Source of the DNA: Streptosporangium sp. NBC_01755
GTDB lineage: Bacteria > Actinomycetota > Actinomycetes > Streptosporangiales > Streptosporangiaceae
Length of the DNA stretch: 64,000 nucleotides
Assembly: GCF_035917995.1 (NCBI RefSeq)
Contig: NZ_CP109131.1
Coordinates: 6,138,001-6,202,000 of the forward strand
Direction: 5' to 3'
Shown here: one piece after another, positions 1 through 8,324 of the stretch
Position numbering within the stretch: position 1 is the stretch's first letter
Layout: the number at the start of each line of letters is the position of its first letter
Translations under genes and position numbers: made by a program
Notes under the pieces: model-generated
What the model was told of the DNA's origin: nothing
Database searches by the model: none
What the model saw: only the letters and a program-made list of their open reading frames with translations

Positions 1-2
1 CG

Positions 3-482
3 GTACGGCAGGAGCAGCTCGGGTCCTCGACGCCATGCGCGAAGTTCGACGTCAAGGACCTGATCAACCACCTCGAGTGGGTGGCGGAGATGTTCGAGTC
101 GCTGGGTCGCAAGGGGCCGAACGTCGAGCAGGGGCCTTACGCGGGCGACTTCCCCGAGCGGGCGGAGCGCATGCTGGCCGCCTGGTCGCGGCCCGAGGCC
201 TGGGAGGGGACCAGCCCCGCCATGGGCCTGCCGATGACCATGCTGGCCCACATGTACCTCGTCGACATGGTCGTGCACGGCTGGGACCTGGCCAGGGCCA
301 CCGGCCAGGAGTACGAGCCGGACCCCGAGGCCGTCTCGCGGGCGCTGCACTTCACCGACCAGATGGCGGAGATGGGCAGGCAGCGCGGTGCCTTCGGGCC
401 GCCGGTGGCAGTGCCGGACGACGCCCCGCGGTTCGACCGCCTGCTCGGCGTCATCGGCCGGGATCCGGCCTGGACGCCGTGA
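3..482 (+). CDS. TIGR03086-family / maleylpyruvate isomerase-type metal-binding protein, 5' truncated
   Basis: The reading frame is already open at the window edge, so the N-terminus is missing; about 159 residues are visible. The first visible part carries the Thr-Pro-Cys and Asn-His-Leu pattern that opens the DinB/mycothiol-dependent maleylpyruvate isomerase-like fold, and a later segment (HGWDLARATGQ) contains the conserved His of the three-His metal site. Family members are small cytosolic proteins, often thiol-dependent transferases or isomerases; no substrate can be read from the sequence. The stop overlaps a possible GTG at 479 of the next fragment. Family assignment is fairly secure, function unknown. 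Confidence 0.72.
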   Translation, partial: VRQEQLGSSTPCAKFDVKDLINHLEWVAEMFESLGRKGPNVEQGPYAGDFPERAERMLAAWSRPEAWEGTSPAMGLPMTMLAHMYLVDMVVHGWDLARATGQEYEPDPEAVSRALHFTDQMAEMGRQRGAFGPPVAVPDDAPRFDRLLGVIGRDPAWTP

Positions 483-979
483 TCTGTGCCGGTCGCCTGC
501 GAATGCTGAGGGCGACCGGGAACGGATATCGCTCAGGCGAGCGGGCCGAGATCCTGAGCGCCGGAATTGTCCCGGCATCCGAGGAGATCGCGGATGCGCT
601 GGGAGTCGAGACAGGGACCTCCGTCGTTCGGCGGCGCCGTGCGTACCATGACGACAGGGGTGCCGTCGTGGTGTCCACCTCGTGGCTTCCCGGCGAGCTG
701 GGCGAGGCGGCATCCGAACTACTGGTCGCGGAGCCGCTCCCTCAGATGACCTTCGGGCTGGTCGAGGACCGGACCGGCCGAAGGGCCGTCCGGCGCCGTG
801 ACATCGTCGCCATCAAACCGGTCCCAGAGGACATCGCCTCGGTGTTCGGCGTGCAGAACGGCCTGCCGGTGCTCACCATGACCAACTTCTATTGGGATCA
901 GTACGGTGACGTGACCGAGTACGCCGTGGATTTCCTCGCTCCTGGGCGCGAACTCGCGGCTGACCACGACCTGGAATAG
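479..979 (+). pseudogene. GntR-family regulator remnant: UTRA ligand-binding domain only
   Basis: From the GTG at 479 the frame reads about 166 residues that match the effector-binding UTRA domain of HutC-type GntR regulators: a GYRSGE-like opening, an RRRR segment before a second strand, and a C-terminal stretch ending in an EYA-type strand. The N-terminal winged-helix DNA-binding domain that should precede it (about 70 residues) is absent. The upstream DNA in this frame is just the shadow of the preceding gene. A regulator without a DNA-binding domain is probably a decayed gene, although a free ligand-binding protein cannot be excluded. It lies beside a TnpB element in an accessory zone. 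Confidence 0.6.
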
Positions 980-1141
980 TTCCGCCCTTCATTGGTGAGG
1001 TAGGTGGTCCGAGAGGCGCATGCTGCTGTCTGTCGCGTACCGACGGAGTGAATGCGAGCCGGGCATGGCAACCGGTCACCGTGGCCTCCTGGGCGAAACG
1101 GCGGAGCCGGTGGTCGTCACCAACCATCTCCAGTGTGGATG

Positions 1142-1161
1142 CCCCGTCCTTCAGCGCGGGG
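1142..1161 (+). repeat. Left-end hairpin of the TnpB element
   Basis: CCCCG at 1142-1146 pairs with CGGGG at 1157-1161 around a loop containing CTTCAG, followed by GAGGAAACG. The same arrangement recurs at 37992-38021 in the second, tnpB-less element. Subterminal palindromes of this type are the recognition structures of IS200/IS605 transposases (family knowledge). Confidence 0.5.
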
Positions 1162-1230
1162 AGGAAACGCGGAACGGTCGGGCACGGTGGTCTCCCGGTT
1201 TTGTCGGTGGGGTTCGGTAGATTGATCGGC

Positions 1231-2424
1231 ATGTCCCGCTTCCGGCTTCAGCCTTCGCCTGCCCAAGAGCAGGTACTGGCTGAGCACTGCGGGCACGCCC
1301 GATACGTGTGGAACCTCGCGGTGGAGCAGCACGCCCACTGGCGGCCCGGCATCAAGTCCGCGCCCGGTTTCGCCGAGCAGTGCCGACAGCTCACCGAAGC
1401 CCGCGCCGCGTTCGACTGGCTGCGCGCCGGGTCGATCATCGTTCAGCAGCAGGCGCTCAAGGACTTCGCTCACGCCATGAGCAACTTCTTCGGCAAAACC
1501 CACCGCAGGCCGACCTTCCGCAAGCGTGGGCAGGGCGAAGGGTTTCGGATCGTCGCGGTCAAGCCCGGTGATGTGCGCCGCCTGTCGCGCAACGTCGGCG
1601 AGGTGAGGATCCCCAAGGTCGGCTGGGTGCGGTTGCGCTGGTCTCGTACCGTCGCCGAGGCGAAGTCCTACCGGGTGACCCGCGATGCGGCCGGACGCTG
1701 GCATATCGCGTTCGCGACGATTCCCGAACCGCTCCCCGCACCGGGGAGGGGAGAGGTCGTCGGAGTGGACCGGGGCGTGAGCGTGTCGGCCGCCCTGTCG
1801 ACGGGCGATCTGCTGAACACCCCTGCCCTGCACGATGGGGAGAAGAGGCGTCTGCTGCGGCTTCAGCGCAAACTCGCCCGCGCCAAGCGGGGGTCGAACC
1901 GGCGCGGCACGGTCAAGGCCGCGATCGCCCGCCTGAAGGCGCGTGAGAGCGACCGCCGCAAAGACTGGGTGGAGAAGACCTCGACCGATCTGGCCCTGCG
2001 GTTCGACGTCATCGCGGTCGAAGACCTGAAGATCGGCAACATGACCCGGTCGGTTCGCGGCACCATCGAGGCGCCCGGCAGGAATGTCTGTCAGAAAGCG
2101 GGCCTGAACCGGGGCATCCTCGCAGCCGGGTGGGGCCGACTCGTGACCCGCTTGGAGCAGAAGGCTCCTGGCCGGGTGCGGAAGATCAACCCGCGGTACA
2201 CGTCGCAGACCTGCAACGTCTGCAAGCACATCGCCAGGGAGAGCCGCGAGAGTCAAGCTCTCTTCCTGTGCGTGGCCTGCGGGTGGCGGGACAACGCCGA
2301 CGTCAACGCCGCGAAGAACATCCGAGATACCGCCGTTGGGCAGACGGTGGCTGCGCGGAGAGGCGCCGGGTTGCCGGAGCCTGCGAACCGTGAACCTCAA
2401 CGCGACCTTCTCCTCGTGGGGTAG
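1231..2424 (+). CDS. tnpB: RNA-guided endonuclease TnpB (IS605 OrfB family)
   Basis: The protein has 397 residues from the ATG at 1231. The frame is open further upstream, but that part lies in the left-end DNA. It has the OrfB helix-turn-helix-like N-terminus, the RuvC-type nuclease with the three acidic positions in GVDRG (Asp180), VEDLKI (Glu264) and the DVNAAKNI motif (Asp357), and a four-cysteine zinc finger (C-x2-C ... C-x2-C) between the last two. Known TnpBs are guided by an omega RNA made from the right end and cut DNA next to a short 5' motif, helping the element persist. All catalytic residues are present, so it is probably active. Confidence 0.88.
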   Translation: MSRFRLQPSPAQEQVLAEHCGHARYVWNLAVEQHAHWRPGIKSAPGFAEQCRQLTEARAAFDWLRAGSIIVQQQALKDFAHAMSNFFGKTHRRPTFRKRGQGEGFRIVAVKPGDVRRLSRNVGEVRIPKVGWVRLRWSRTVAEAKSYRVTRDAAGRWHIAFATIPEPLPAPGRGEVVGVDRGVSVSAALSTGDLLNTPALHDGEKRRLLRLQRKLARAKRGSNRRGTVKAAIARLKARESDRRKDWVEKTSTDLALRFDVIAVEDLKIGNMTRSVRGTIEAPGRNVCQKAGLNRGILAAGWGRLVTRLEQKAPGRVRKINPRYTSQTCNVCKHIARESRESQALFLCVACGWRDNADVNAAKNIRDTAVGQTVAARRGAGLPEPANREPQRDLLLVG

Positions 2425-2466
2425 TCGCTGTTGGAATCCCACGCCTTCAGGCGAGGGAGGATGTCA
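2330..2466 (+). ncRNA. Candidate omega RNA (guide scaffold) at the TnpB right end
   Basis: In studied TnpB elements the guide RNA scaffold covers the 3' end of tnpB plus the right end, and the guide is the adjoining outside DNA. Here the final structural element would be the 2438-2457 hairpin followed by GGAGGATGTCAA, so the guide would start near 2467. The 5' limit is arbitrary. Position by analogy only. Confidence 0.35.
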
Positions 2467-2649
2467 ACACCAGTAGGTGGGGTAGCGCGGTCGCACCCTT
2501 TCTCCCAGCGAGATCTCCTTCGTGTCCCCGATGGCCTGCGAATCGAGCCATGCGGTCTCCGGGCCCCCTCCCGGTCCGGACGCGTACGGCAGGAACGGCG
2601 TCGTCCACCTGCGCATCCGGCCGGCCGGGAAGAAGTTGCGAACCCCCAT
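2464..2649 (-). pseudogene. Small minus-strand gene of unknown function, 3' end cut by the TnpB element
   Basis: A 61-codon reading frame starts at an ATG preceded at 7 nt by a good ribosome site (CAGGAG) and has a strongly GC-biased third position, so it looks truly coding. It is Pro/Gly/aromatic rich (TTPFLPYASGPGGG, ending PRYPTYWC). Its TGA is contained in TGTTGA, the complement of the TnpB right-end TGTCAA, so the natural C-terminus was probably lost to insertion and the last residue may not be native. No family was recognised. Short precursor-like peptides of this kind occur among RiPPs, but no maturation enzyme is nearby. Confidence 0.5.
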
Positions 2650-3010
2650 AGAAAATCTCCTGCGATCTCGACATCGGTGACCAAAGTCGCAGAACGTACT
2701 TGTGCCTCACTTGAAGGTCAGCGAAAACGCCCGGCCACCGGGCGAACGCTGGACGTGGTACACGGTTGGCACAGCCACTGGAAGACGCCACTCAGGCATG
2801 GATCGCGCAGCGCGCCGATGCACGAACTCGTCCTTCCTGTCGAGTTCGTAAATGAGACCACAGACGTGAGACTCAAACGACACGTGAGACTCATCGGCCG
2901 CACGGCCGCACGGCCGCACGGCCGCACGGCCGCTCGCTCGCTCGGAAGGTCGCCGGGGCCCGGGCGCGCGGGCGGCGCGCCGCCACCGTCGGAAAACGGG
3001 GCCAGCCGGC
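2650..3010. other. Intergenic stretch with direct repeats
   Basis: No convincing gene is seen. A 12-bp direct repeat (ACGTGAGACTCA) lies at 2863-2874 and 2882-2893, with a 19-bp centre spacing of about two helical turns, which could be an operator for the small minus-strand gene. From 2895 to about 2933 the 9-bp unit CGGCCGCAC is repeated in tandem, next to the 3' end of the KAP gene. Confidence 0.4.
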
Positions 3011-6000
3011 TCACAGGAGGTAGCGGGCGAGGTCGGCGATGGGGTGGGGGCGGGTGAGCAGGTCGCGCAGGGAGTCCAGGTGGGTGCCGTCGGGGGTGTC
3101 GGGGTCGGTCAGGCCGGTCTCGTGGACGGCACGCTCCCAGCTCGGATCGTCGCTCGCGGCCTGCTCCAGGCGCCGCAGCGCGCTCACCCCGTCGTACTCC
3201 CTGGCCAGTGGTGACAGCAGGTGCGGCCACTGGACGGCCAGCGCGGCGAGCTTGGCGACCTCGCCGTCCGAGGCGGGGGGCGCCCCGGCGAGGGCGCGGC
3301 GGTAGGTCAGGAACGAGTAGAAACGGAAGACGTTCACGTACCGCTTGATCTCACGCGGGTTGAAGAACGTCAGGGCCGGAAGCACGAACTCGATCGCCAG
3401 GTAGGCGTTCTCGTCGCTGTAGAGGTCGTCGAAGACCCGGTCGGCGGCCTCGCGGGTCGCCGCGCAGAGGCCGCCGACGGCGTCGGAGCACTCGATGCCC
3501 AGGGCGTCCTGGGCCAGCCGCGCCGCCTCGTCGAGGGTCGTCGTGGTCGGGCGCAGCGCCCAGATGGCGTCCTGCAACCGGCTCACCTGGACCGGGTCCG
3601 GCGGCTCGGCCGCCCACGCGCCCGAGGCGTGCGAGCCGCCCGGTGGTGCGTGCGATCCCGGCACGTCCGTCAGCGGGTGCGGTCCCAGCGCCTCCACCGG
3701 CGCCCACAGTTCCAGTCTCCGCGCGCCCACCGGCGGCACGGATGTACGCCGCCCCTGCACGGCCGCTCCCGACCGCGTGGCGGTGCCGGGCGGGCCCGGC
3801 GTGGCCGCGTCGTACGGGAAGGGCCGTGCGGGAGGCAGGGGACCGCGCGAACGCGGTCCGGCCGGATCCGGGGGCGGGTCGAGCCGTTCCAGGGCGGCTG
3901 GGGGACCCGCCGGACGCGGTCCGGCCGGATTCGGTGTCCATGCGGTGTCGGGGTCCCGCGGTCGTACGGTCTCCGTGCCGGGGAGAACGTCTGCGGGCCG
4001 GGTGGTGTCGGAGACGCCGAGCAGCGCCCGTACGAAGGCGGGCAGCCGGTCGGCGTCGTCAAGCAGCGGCACGCTCAGCGGTAGCTGCACGATCTTCTCC
4101 AGGAACCGCCAGCCCAGGCCGGACCGCCCGCCCGCGGGCAGCGTCCCGGCCAGCTCCGGGTAGGCGGCCTCGACGTGCGCGACGACCACCTCGGGTTCCA
4201 TGGCCAGCACGAACACGCAGTTGGGGAACTCGCCGGCGAGGAACAGGTTGATCGCCTCGATGACCTGCGCCACCGTTCCCGACGAGCAGCGGTCCAGGTC
4301 GTCCACGAACACCACCAGCGGGCGCTCCCCGGTGGCGACCAGGTCGAGGACCTGCCGCATGTCGGTCTGCACCAGGTGCAGGAAGCCGGTCTTGGACCGG
4401 TACCCGGGGGTGGCCGCGCCCTCGCCGCCCGCCCCGCCGGCCGCGCCGGGGCCGAGCAGGTCGGGCTGGGTGACCAGGCCGCGGAACGCGTTGGCCGCCG
4501 ACTCTCCGAAGAACCGTGCCAGCCGCAGCGCGCCCGCCCCCACCACCGCCGCCGAGCCGGCCGTGCCGACGGCCGCCGCGATGTTCCCCAGTAGGGCGCC
4601 GAAGGCGGGCAGCAGCATGGCCGCGGCCAGTAGCGCCCCGGTGAGAACGAGGGTGGCGACCAGGCCGAGGGCCACCGGTGCCAGGCGGGTCATCGCCAGG
4701 TGGTAGGCGCGGCTGCGGACCGCCTCCCGGTCGACCCTGGACAGGTTCAACTCCAGCCAGAACCGCTCCCGTTCGGTGCGGGGCAGCCGCCCGGTGACCT
4801 GACTGATGATCTCGTGGGCCAGCCCGGCCCAGACCTGCTCGCCGTTCTGGTACATCCACGGGTTGAACCAGACCGTGGGCCGCCAGTCCGCCTGCCGCAG
4901 CGGAAGCGGATCCGGCTCCGCCCGCCCGGCGCTCTCCCTGGGGCGCCGGCCCGTCCTGGCCAGTACCTCGGCGTTGGTCAGCGCCCGCTCCGCGCGGGAG
5001 CCCGGCAGGTGGATCGGGACGGGGGTGTCCCCGGCGGCCCCGGGATCCAGCAGATCCTGGATCATCCGCATCAGGGAGGTCTTGCCGGTGCCCCACGGCC
5101 CCTTGACACCGATCGTCAGCGGGGGCCGGGTCTCGGGGTGGCGGACGAACGCGGCGATGGCCTCGGCGTAGACCCGGTGCCCGAGCTGGTCCTCCGTGGT
5201 CCACCGGTCGGCGGTGAGCCTGGCCCGGGGCCGTACCGTACGGAGCCCGGCCCGGCGGCGGCGGAGCAGCGCCGAGGTCTGCGCCCTCTCGGCCGCGGAG
5301 AGCCGCGAGTGGCCGAAGCTCCGCACGTCCGGATGGACGAACGTGGTCGTCTCGCCCAGCAGGCCCCACTGCCGCAGCTCGGCGGCGTCGCCGAGGATCT
5401 CGTCGATCGGCTCGCCCTCGTCGAGCAGGGCGGCCCTGCGCAGCAGCTCCCTGGCCGGGGCGCTCAGATGGAGTTCGTAGACCCGCCGTACGATCTCGAT
5501 CCCGCAGCTGGGCGGGGCGTGATCGCCGAGCCGCGCCAGGACGCGGGTGAAGGCGGCGTGCGGCCCGGCGGCGGCGTCCCTGGCCGGGGTCAGGGCGACA
5601 CCGGCGACGGCTCCGTAGGCGATCAGGATGGGGGTGCGGGCGGCCGAGGCCGCCGTGTAGCTGGCGAGCGCGTAGGCATGCAGGTCCCCGACGCTGATCG
5701 TCCCGTCCCCGTCGAGATCGGCGGCTCGCGTCATCAGGCCCTCCGCGATGACGTCGGTCAGCGTGCGCACCGGGCCCGGTACCGTCTCGTCGAGCCTCAG
5801 CGTGAGGGTCAGGGCCGCCGCCGCCACCCTCGGCTCCCCGGCCACCGCGAGCTGCCTGACCGGTTCGGCGGAGCCGTCCAGTGTGCTCCAGCCGAAGTCC
5901 ACGATCAGCAGGACGGCGGCCGCCAGCGACTCGCCGACCTGCCGTCCGAACGTGCCGATCATCGATCCCAGCTGTCCCGAGGTCCAGCCGCCGTCGGCGG

Positions 6001-6388
6001 GCAGCCGGATCAGCAGCAGGTCGCCCTCCCGCGCCGAGCGCAGCAGGTGCCACACGCGCTCGCCGTCCGCGCCCGCTCCGCCGCTGGTCTCGGCGTCGAC
6101 CGTGAACCCCTCGGCGCGCAGCGCGCTCGCCAGGCGCGCGTCCGGCCGCTCGGTGTGCGGCCCGGCGGCAGGGGGGCCCGAAGAGGGGGCCTGCCGAGGC
6201 GGCGGCCCGGCCCGACCCCGGTCGTGCGGCGGATAGGGGTGCCGGACGGGGACCTGAAGCGGGCCGGAGGGCAGCGGCGGGGGCGCGGTCGCGGTCGCGG
6301 GGGAGTCAAGGAAGACGAGAGCTCGGCGGGTGCCCACCCGGGGCGCGGTCTCGAAGACTGGATTCGCGAACGCGAGTCCCTCGCTCAA
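3011..6388 (-). CDS. Membrane-associated KAP-family P-loop NTPase with degenerate caspase-like N-terminus
   Basis: The start is chosen at the TTG at 6388, behind AGGAGG, giving 1125 residues; an ATG further upstream would lie in the divergent promoter. Residues about 20-290 follow the strand order of actinobacterial caspase-like (C14) domains and keep the DLDGDGTISV loop seen near their ends. The His-Gly and Cys positions are replaced (DGGW; VDFGW). A Walker A motif (GPWGTGKTS, Lys436), two to three hydrophobic segments (about 566-624) inserted after it, and a Walker B/KAP motif (VDDLDRC, Asp696-697) follow, then a Pro-rich linker and helical C-terminus. KAP NTPases are membrane-bound and some act in phage defence. 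Catalytic loss and defence role are inference. Confidence 0.8.
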   Translation of the reverse strand: MSEGLAFANPVFETAPRVGTRRALVFLDSPATATAPPPLPSGPLQVPVRHPYPPHDRGRAGPPPRQAPSSGPPAAGPHTERPDARLASALRAEGFTVDAETSGGAGADGERVWHLLRSAREGDLLLIRLPADGGWTSGQLGSMIGTFGRQVGESLAAAVLLIVDFGWSTLDGSAEPVRQLAVAGEPRVAAAALTLTLRLDETVPGPVRTLTDVIAEGLMTRAADLDGDGTISVGDLHAYALASYTAASAARTPILIAYGAVAGVALTPARDAAAGPHAAFTRVLARLGDHAPPSCGIEIVRRVYELHLSAPARELLRRAALLDEGEPIDEILGDAAELRQWGLLGETTTFVHPDVRSFGHSRLSAAERAQTSALLRRRRAGLRTVRPRARLTADRWTTEDQLGHRVYAEAIAAFVRHPETRPPLTIGVKGPWGTGKTSLMRMIQDLLDPGAAGDTPVPIHLPGSRAERALTNAEVLARTGRRPRESAGRAEPDPLPLRQADWRPTVWFNPWMYQNGEQVWAGLAHEIISQVTGRLPRTERERFWLELNLSRVDREAVRSRAYHLAMTRLAPVALGLVATLVLTGALLAAAMLLPAFGALLGNIAAAVGTAGSAAVVGAGALRLARFFGESAANAFRGLVTQPDLLGPGAAGGAGGEGAATPGYRSKTGFLHLVQTDMRQVLDLVATGERPLVVFVDDLDRCSSGTVAQVIEAINLFLAGEFPNCVFVLAMEPEVVVAHVEAAYPELAGTLPAGGRSGLGWRFLEKIVQLPLSVPLLDDADRLPAFVRALLGVSDTTRPADVLPGTETVRPRDPDTAWTPNPAGPRPAGPPAALERLDPPPDPAGPRSRGPLPPARPFPYDAATPGPPGTATRSGAAVQGRRTSVPPVGARRLELWAPVEALGPHPLTDVPGSHAPPGGSHASGAWAAEPPDPVQVSRLQDAIWALRPTTTTLDEAARLAQDALGIECSDAVGGLCAATREAADRVFDDLYSDENAYLAIEFVLPALTFFNPREIKRYVNVFRFYSFLTYRRALAGAPPASDGEVAKLAALAVQWPHLLSPLAREYDGVSALRRLEQAASDDPSWERAVHETGLTDPDTPDGTHLDSLRDLLTRPHPIADLARYLL

Positions 6389-6587
6389 CGGTCCTCCTGA
6401 TCCGACGGCGGTGAGGATTCCACTGTGAACGCGTCCGGTGGGACAGATGGCGATCTTGGTGATAGGCCGACCTGGTTTGACGGATGTTTGTTCTCGGATT
6501 TGCGCAATGTTTGCGTCCGTGGAGTCTCGGCGTTCATGTGAGCTTGATCGGCTTGCGGCATACCGTGAGGGACGAGGAGGAGGGGAC

Positions 6588-7721
6588 ATGCTTCGCCGTA
6601 CGTTCGTACGCACCGGAGGTCTGGCCGCCGGCGCGGTTCTCGCGGGCTCGCTCTGGCAGGGGGCCGCCGGCGCCGTCACGTCGCGTTTCGCGGGCCCCTA
6701 CGGACCGCTCGGCGAGCCCGACTCCAACGGGGTGGCGTTGCCCGAGGGGTTCACCAGCCGGATCGTCGCCCGCACCGGCCGCAGGGTCGGCGGGACGCTC
6801 TGGCACCCGGCACCGGACGGCGGCGCGTGCTTTCCCGACCGTGACGGCTGGATCTACGTGTCCAACTCGGAGATCCCGCTGCTCGGCGGGGCGTCGGCCA
6901 TCAGGTTCGGGCCGCAGGGAGCCGTCGTCGGCGCCTACCGCATCCTGTCGGGCACCGACCTCAACTGCGCGGGTGGCCGCACCCCGTGGAACTCCTGGCT
7001 GTCGTGCGAGGAGATCTTCCGCGGCCGGGTCTTCGAGTGCGACCCCTACGGCGCGCGGGCCGCGATGCCGCGCCTTGCCATGGGCCGCTTCAAACACGAG
7101 GCCGCGGCCTGTGACCCGGATCGGCGGGTGGTCTACCTGACCGAGGACGAGCCCGACGGCTGCTTCTACCGGTTCCGGCCGACCTACTGGGGCGACCTGA
7201 CGACAGGCACCCTGGAGGTGCTCTGCACCGAGTCCGGCTCGGGTGCGGTGACCTGGCGGCGGGTGCCCGACCCCGGCGCGCTGCTGAAGGCCACCCGGGA
7301 GCAGGTCGCCGGCGCCCGGCGCTTCTCGGGCGGGGAGGGCTGCCACTACGCGGACGGCGTGTGCTTCTTCACCACCAAGGGCGACAACCGGGTGTGGGCG
7401 TACGACACGGAGAACGAGCACCTGGGCGTCGTCTACGACACCGACGCCCCGTCGGCCGGTGTCGACAACATCACCGGCACCTCGTCCGGCGACCTCTACG
7501 TCGCCGAGGACGGCGGTGACATGGAGATCAACCTGATCACCCCCGGGCGGGTCGTCACCCCTGTCCTGCGGATCGCGGGCCACCCCAGGTCGGAGATCAC
7601 CGGACCCGCCTTCTCACCGGGCGGCGACCGCCTCTACTTCTCCTCACAGCGCGGCGCCCGCGGCGATGCCGCCGGCACCGACGGCGTCACCTACGAGGTC
7701 ACCGGCCCCTTCCGCCGCTGA
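6588..7721 (+). CDS. PhoX-like (DUF839) Tat-exported protein
   Basis: The ATG at 6588 follows a strong GAGGAGG site; the protein has 377 residues. It opens with a twin-arginine type leader (RRTFVRTGG followed by an Ala/Gly/Leu-rich segment and AGA cleavage-like site), so export in folded form is likely. The mature part resembles the beta-propeller PhoX alkaline phosphatase/DUF839 family, with the conserved WNSWLSCEE, FKHEAA and YLTEDEP segments that in PhoX hold Fe and Ca ions. It is shorter than PhoX itself (over 600 residues), so phosphatase activity is unproven. It is divergent from the KAP gene and ends on the TetR remnant. Confidence 0.75.
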   Translation: MLRRTFVRTGGLAAGAVLAGSLWQGAAGAVTSRFAGPYGPLGEPDSNGVALPEGFTSRIVARTGRRVGGTLWHPAPDGGACFPDRDGWIYVSNSEIPLLGGASAIRFGPQGAVVGAYRILSGTDLNCAGGRTPWNSWLSCEEIFRGRVFECDPYGARAAMPRLAMGRFKHEAAACDPDRRVVYLTEDEPDGCFYRFRPTYWGDLTTGTLEVLCTESGSGAVTWRRVPDPGALLKATREQVAGARRFSGGEGCHYADGVCFFTTKGDNRVWAYDTENEHLGVVYDTDAPSAGVDNITGTSSGDLYVAEDGGDMEINLITPGRVVTPVLRIAGHPRSEITGPAFSPGGDRLYFSSQRGARGDAAGTDGVTYEVTGPFRR

Positions 7722-8175
7722 GCGACGCGACCTGTTTGACCACCTCGGTCGACTCCTCGTGTAACTCGGCGAGTCGCCGGGGGAGTGGGCCGGCTCCGTG
7801 GCGGTCGACAGGTAGTCCGTGAGCAGGGACTTGAGCTCGGCGGTCAGTTCTGCCGCGCGTTCCGGGGGTCCCGCCGCGACCAGCGGGAGCACCGCCTTGA
7901 TGACGGCCAGCATCATGGTGGCGATCAGCAGGCGCCGGTTCTCGTCGAGGTGGGGGGGCGCGTACGGCGAGGACCTCGGCGACGCGCCGGGAGAGGCCCC
8001 GGTGGAGCCGCTCGGCCCCCTCCGCCGGCCGGTCGCCGGTGGCGGAGCCGTGCAGCAGGGCCCAGTAGGCGGGGCGGGAGGCCTTGTAGGCCACGATCTC
8101 GTCCACCACCTGGTTGATCAGGTCGGCCGTGGGCATCCGGATGACGTCGCCGGTGAGCCTGGCCTCCCAGTGCGC
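7699..8175 (-). pseudogene. TetR-family regulator remnant with two frameshifts and no DNA-binding domain
   Basis: The ligand-binding half of a TetR regulator is recognisable but spread over two frames. It starts near EARLTGDVIRMP, continues through a segment ending VAEVLAVRAP, shifts frame at a run of seven G (7952-7958, plus strand) into IATMMLAVIKAVLP, and shifts back near a second G run (about 7779-7784) into RRLAELHEESTEVV. The helix-turn-helix end is missing. The two compensating shifts at homopolymers could be sequencing errors, but the missing N-terminus means the gene is broken either way. Confidence 0.78.
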
Positions 8176-8324
8176 GCTCCGCCCAGACTGAGTCAACGAA
8201 GTGGAGAGAGGTTTTTCGAGGCGGGCGGCTGTGAGATCACCGGTTAACTGCGCTAACTTCGCATTTTGCCTTGGAACGGACAATGAGCTGGGGCGGCGCG
8301 TGCCGCGCCCGTGGCGGGAGCATG

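Larger units (their letters stand above)
1130..2468 (+). mobile_element. Solitary TnpB (IS1341/IS605-type) insertion element
   Basis: A single tnpB gene is bracketed by two short hairpin motifs in the same orientation: a left one at 1142-1161 (CCCCG/CGGGG arms around a CTTCAG-containing loop) and a right one at 2438-2457 (CGCC/GGCG with TTCA loop) followed by GGAGGATGTCAA. The right motif matches the usual right end of actinobacterial IS605-type elements. No Y1 transposase (tnpA) is present, so it would need help in trans to move. Exact ends are inferred from the hairpins. The right end supplies the stop codon of a minus-strand gene, which marks the insertion point. Confidence 0.65.

Noticed and set aside
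35-478. Open frame upstream of the UTRA fragment as the missing HTH domain
   Set aside because: This frame is the +2 shadow of the TIGR03086 gene and is Arg/Gly-rich with no helix-turn-helix pattern.
1117-2442. 441-residue minus-strand frame opposite tnpB
   Set aside because: It is a GC-rich shadow; composition (Arg/Gly/His/Pro) and lack of a ribosome site argue against coding, while tnpB motifs are clear on the plus strand.
4700-6400. 566-residue plus-strand frame opposite the KAP gene
   Set aside because: Antisense shadow with no domain; the minus strand has Walker motifs and KAP signature.
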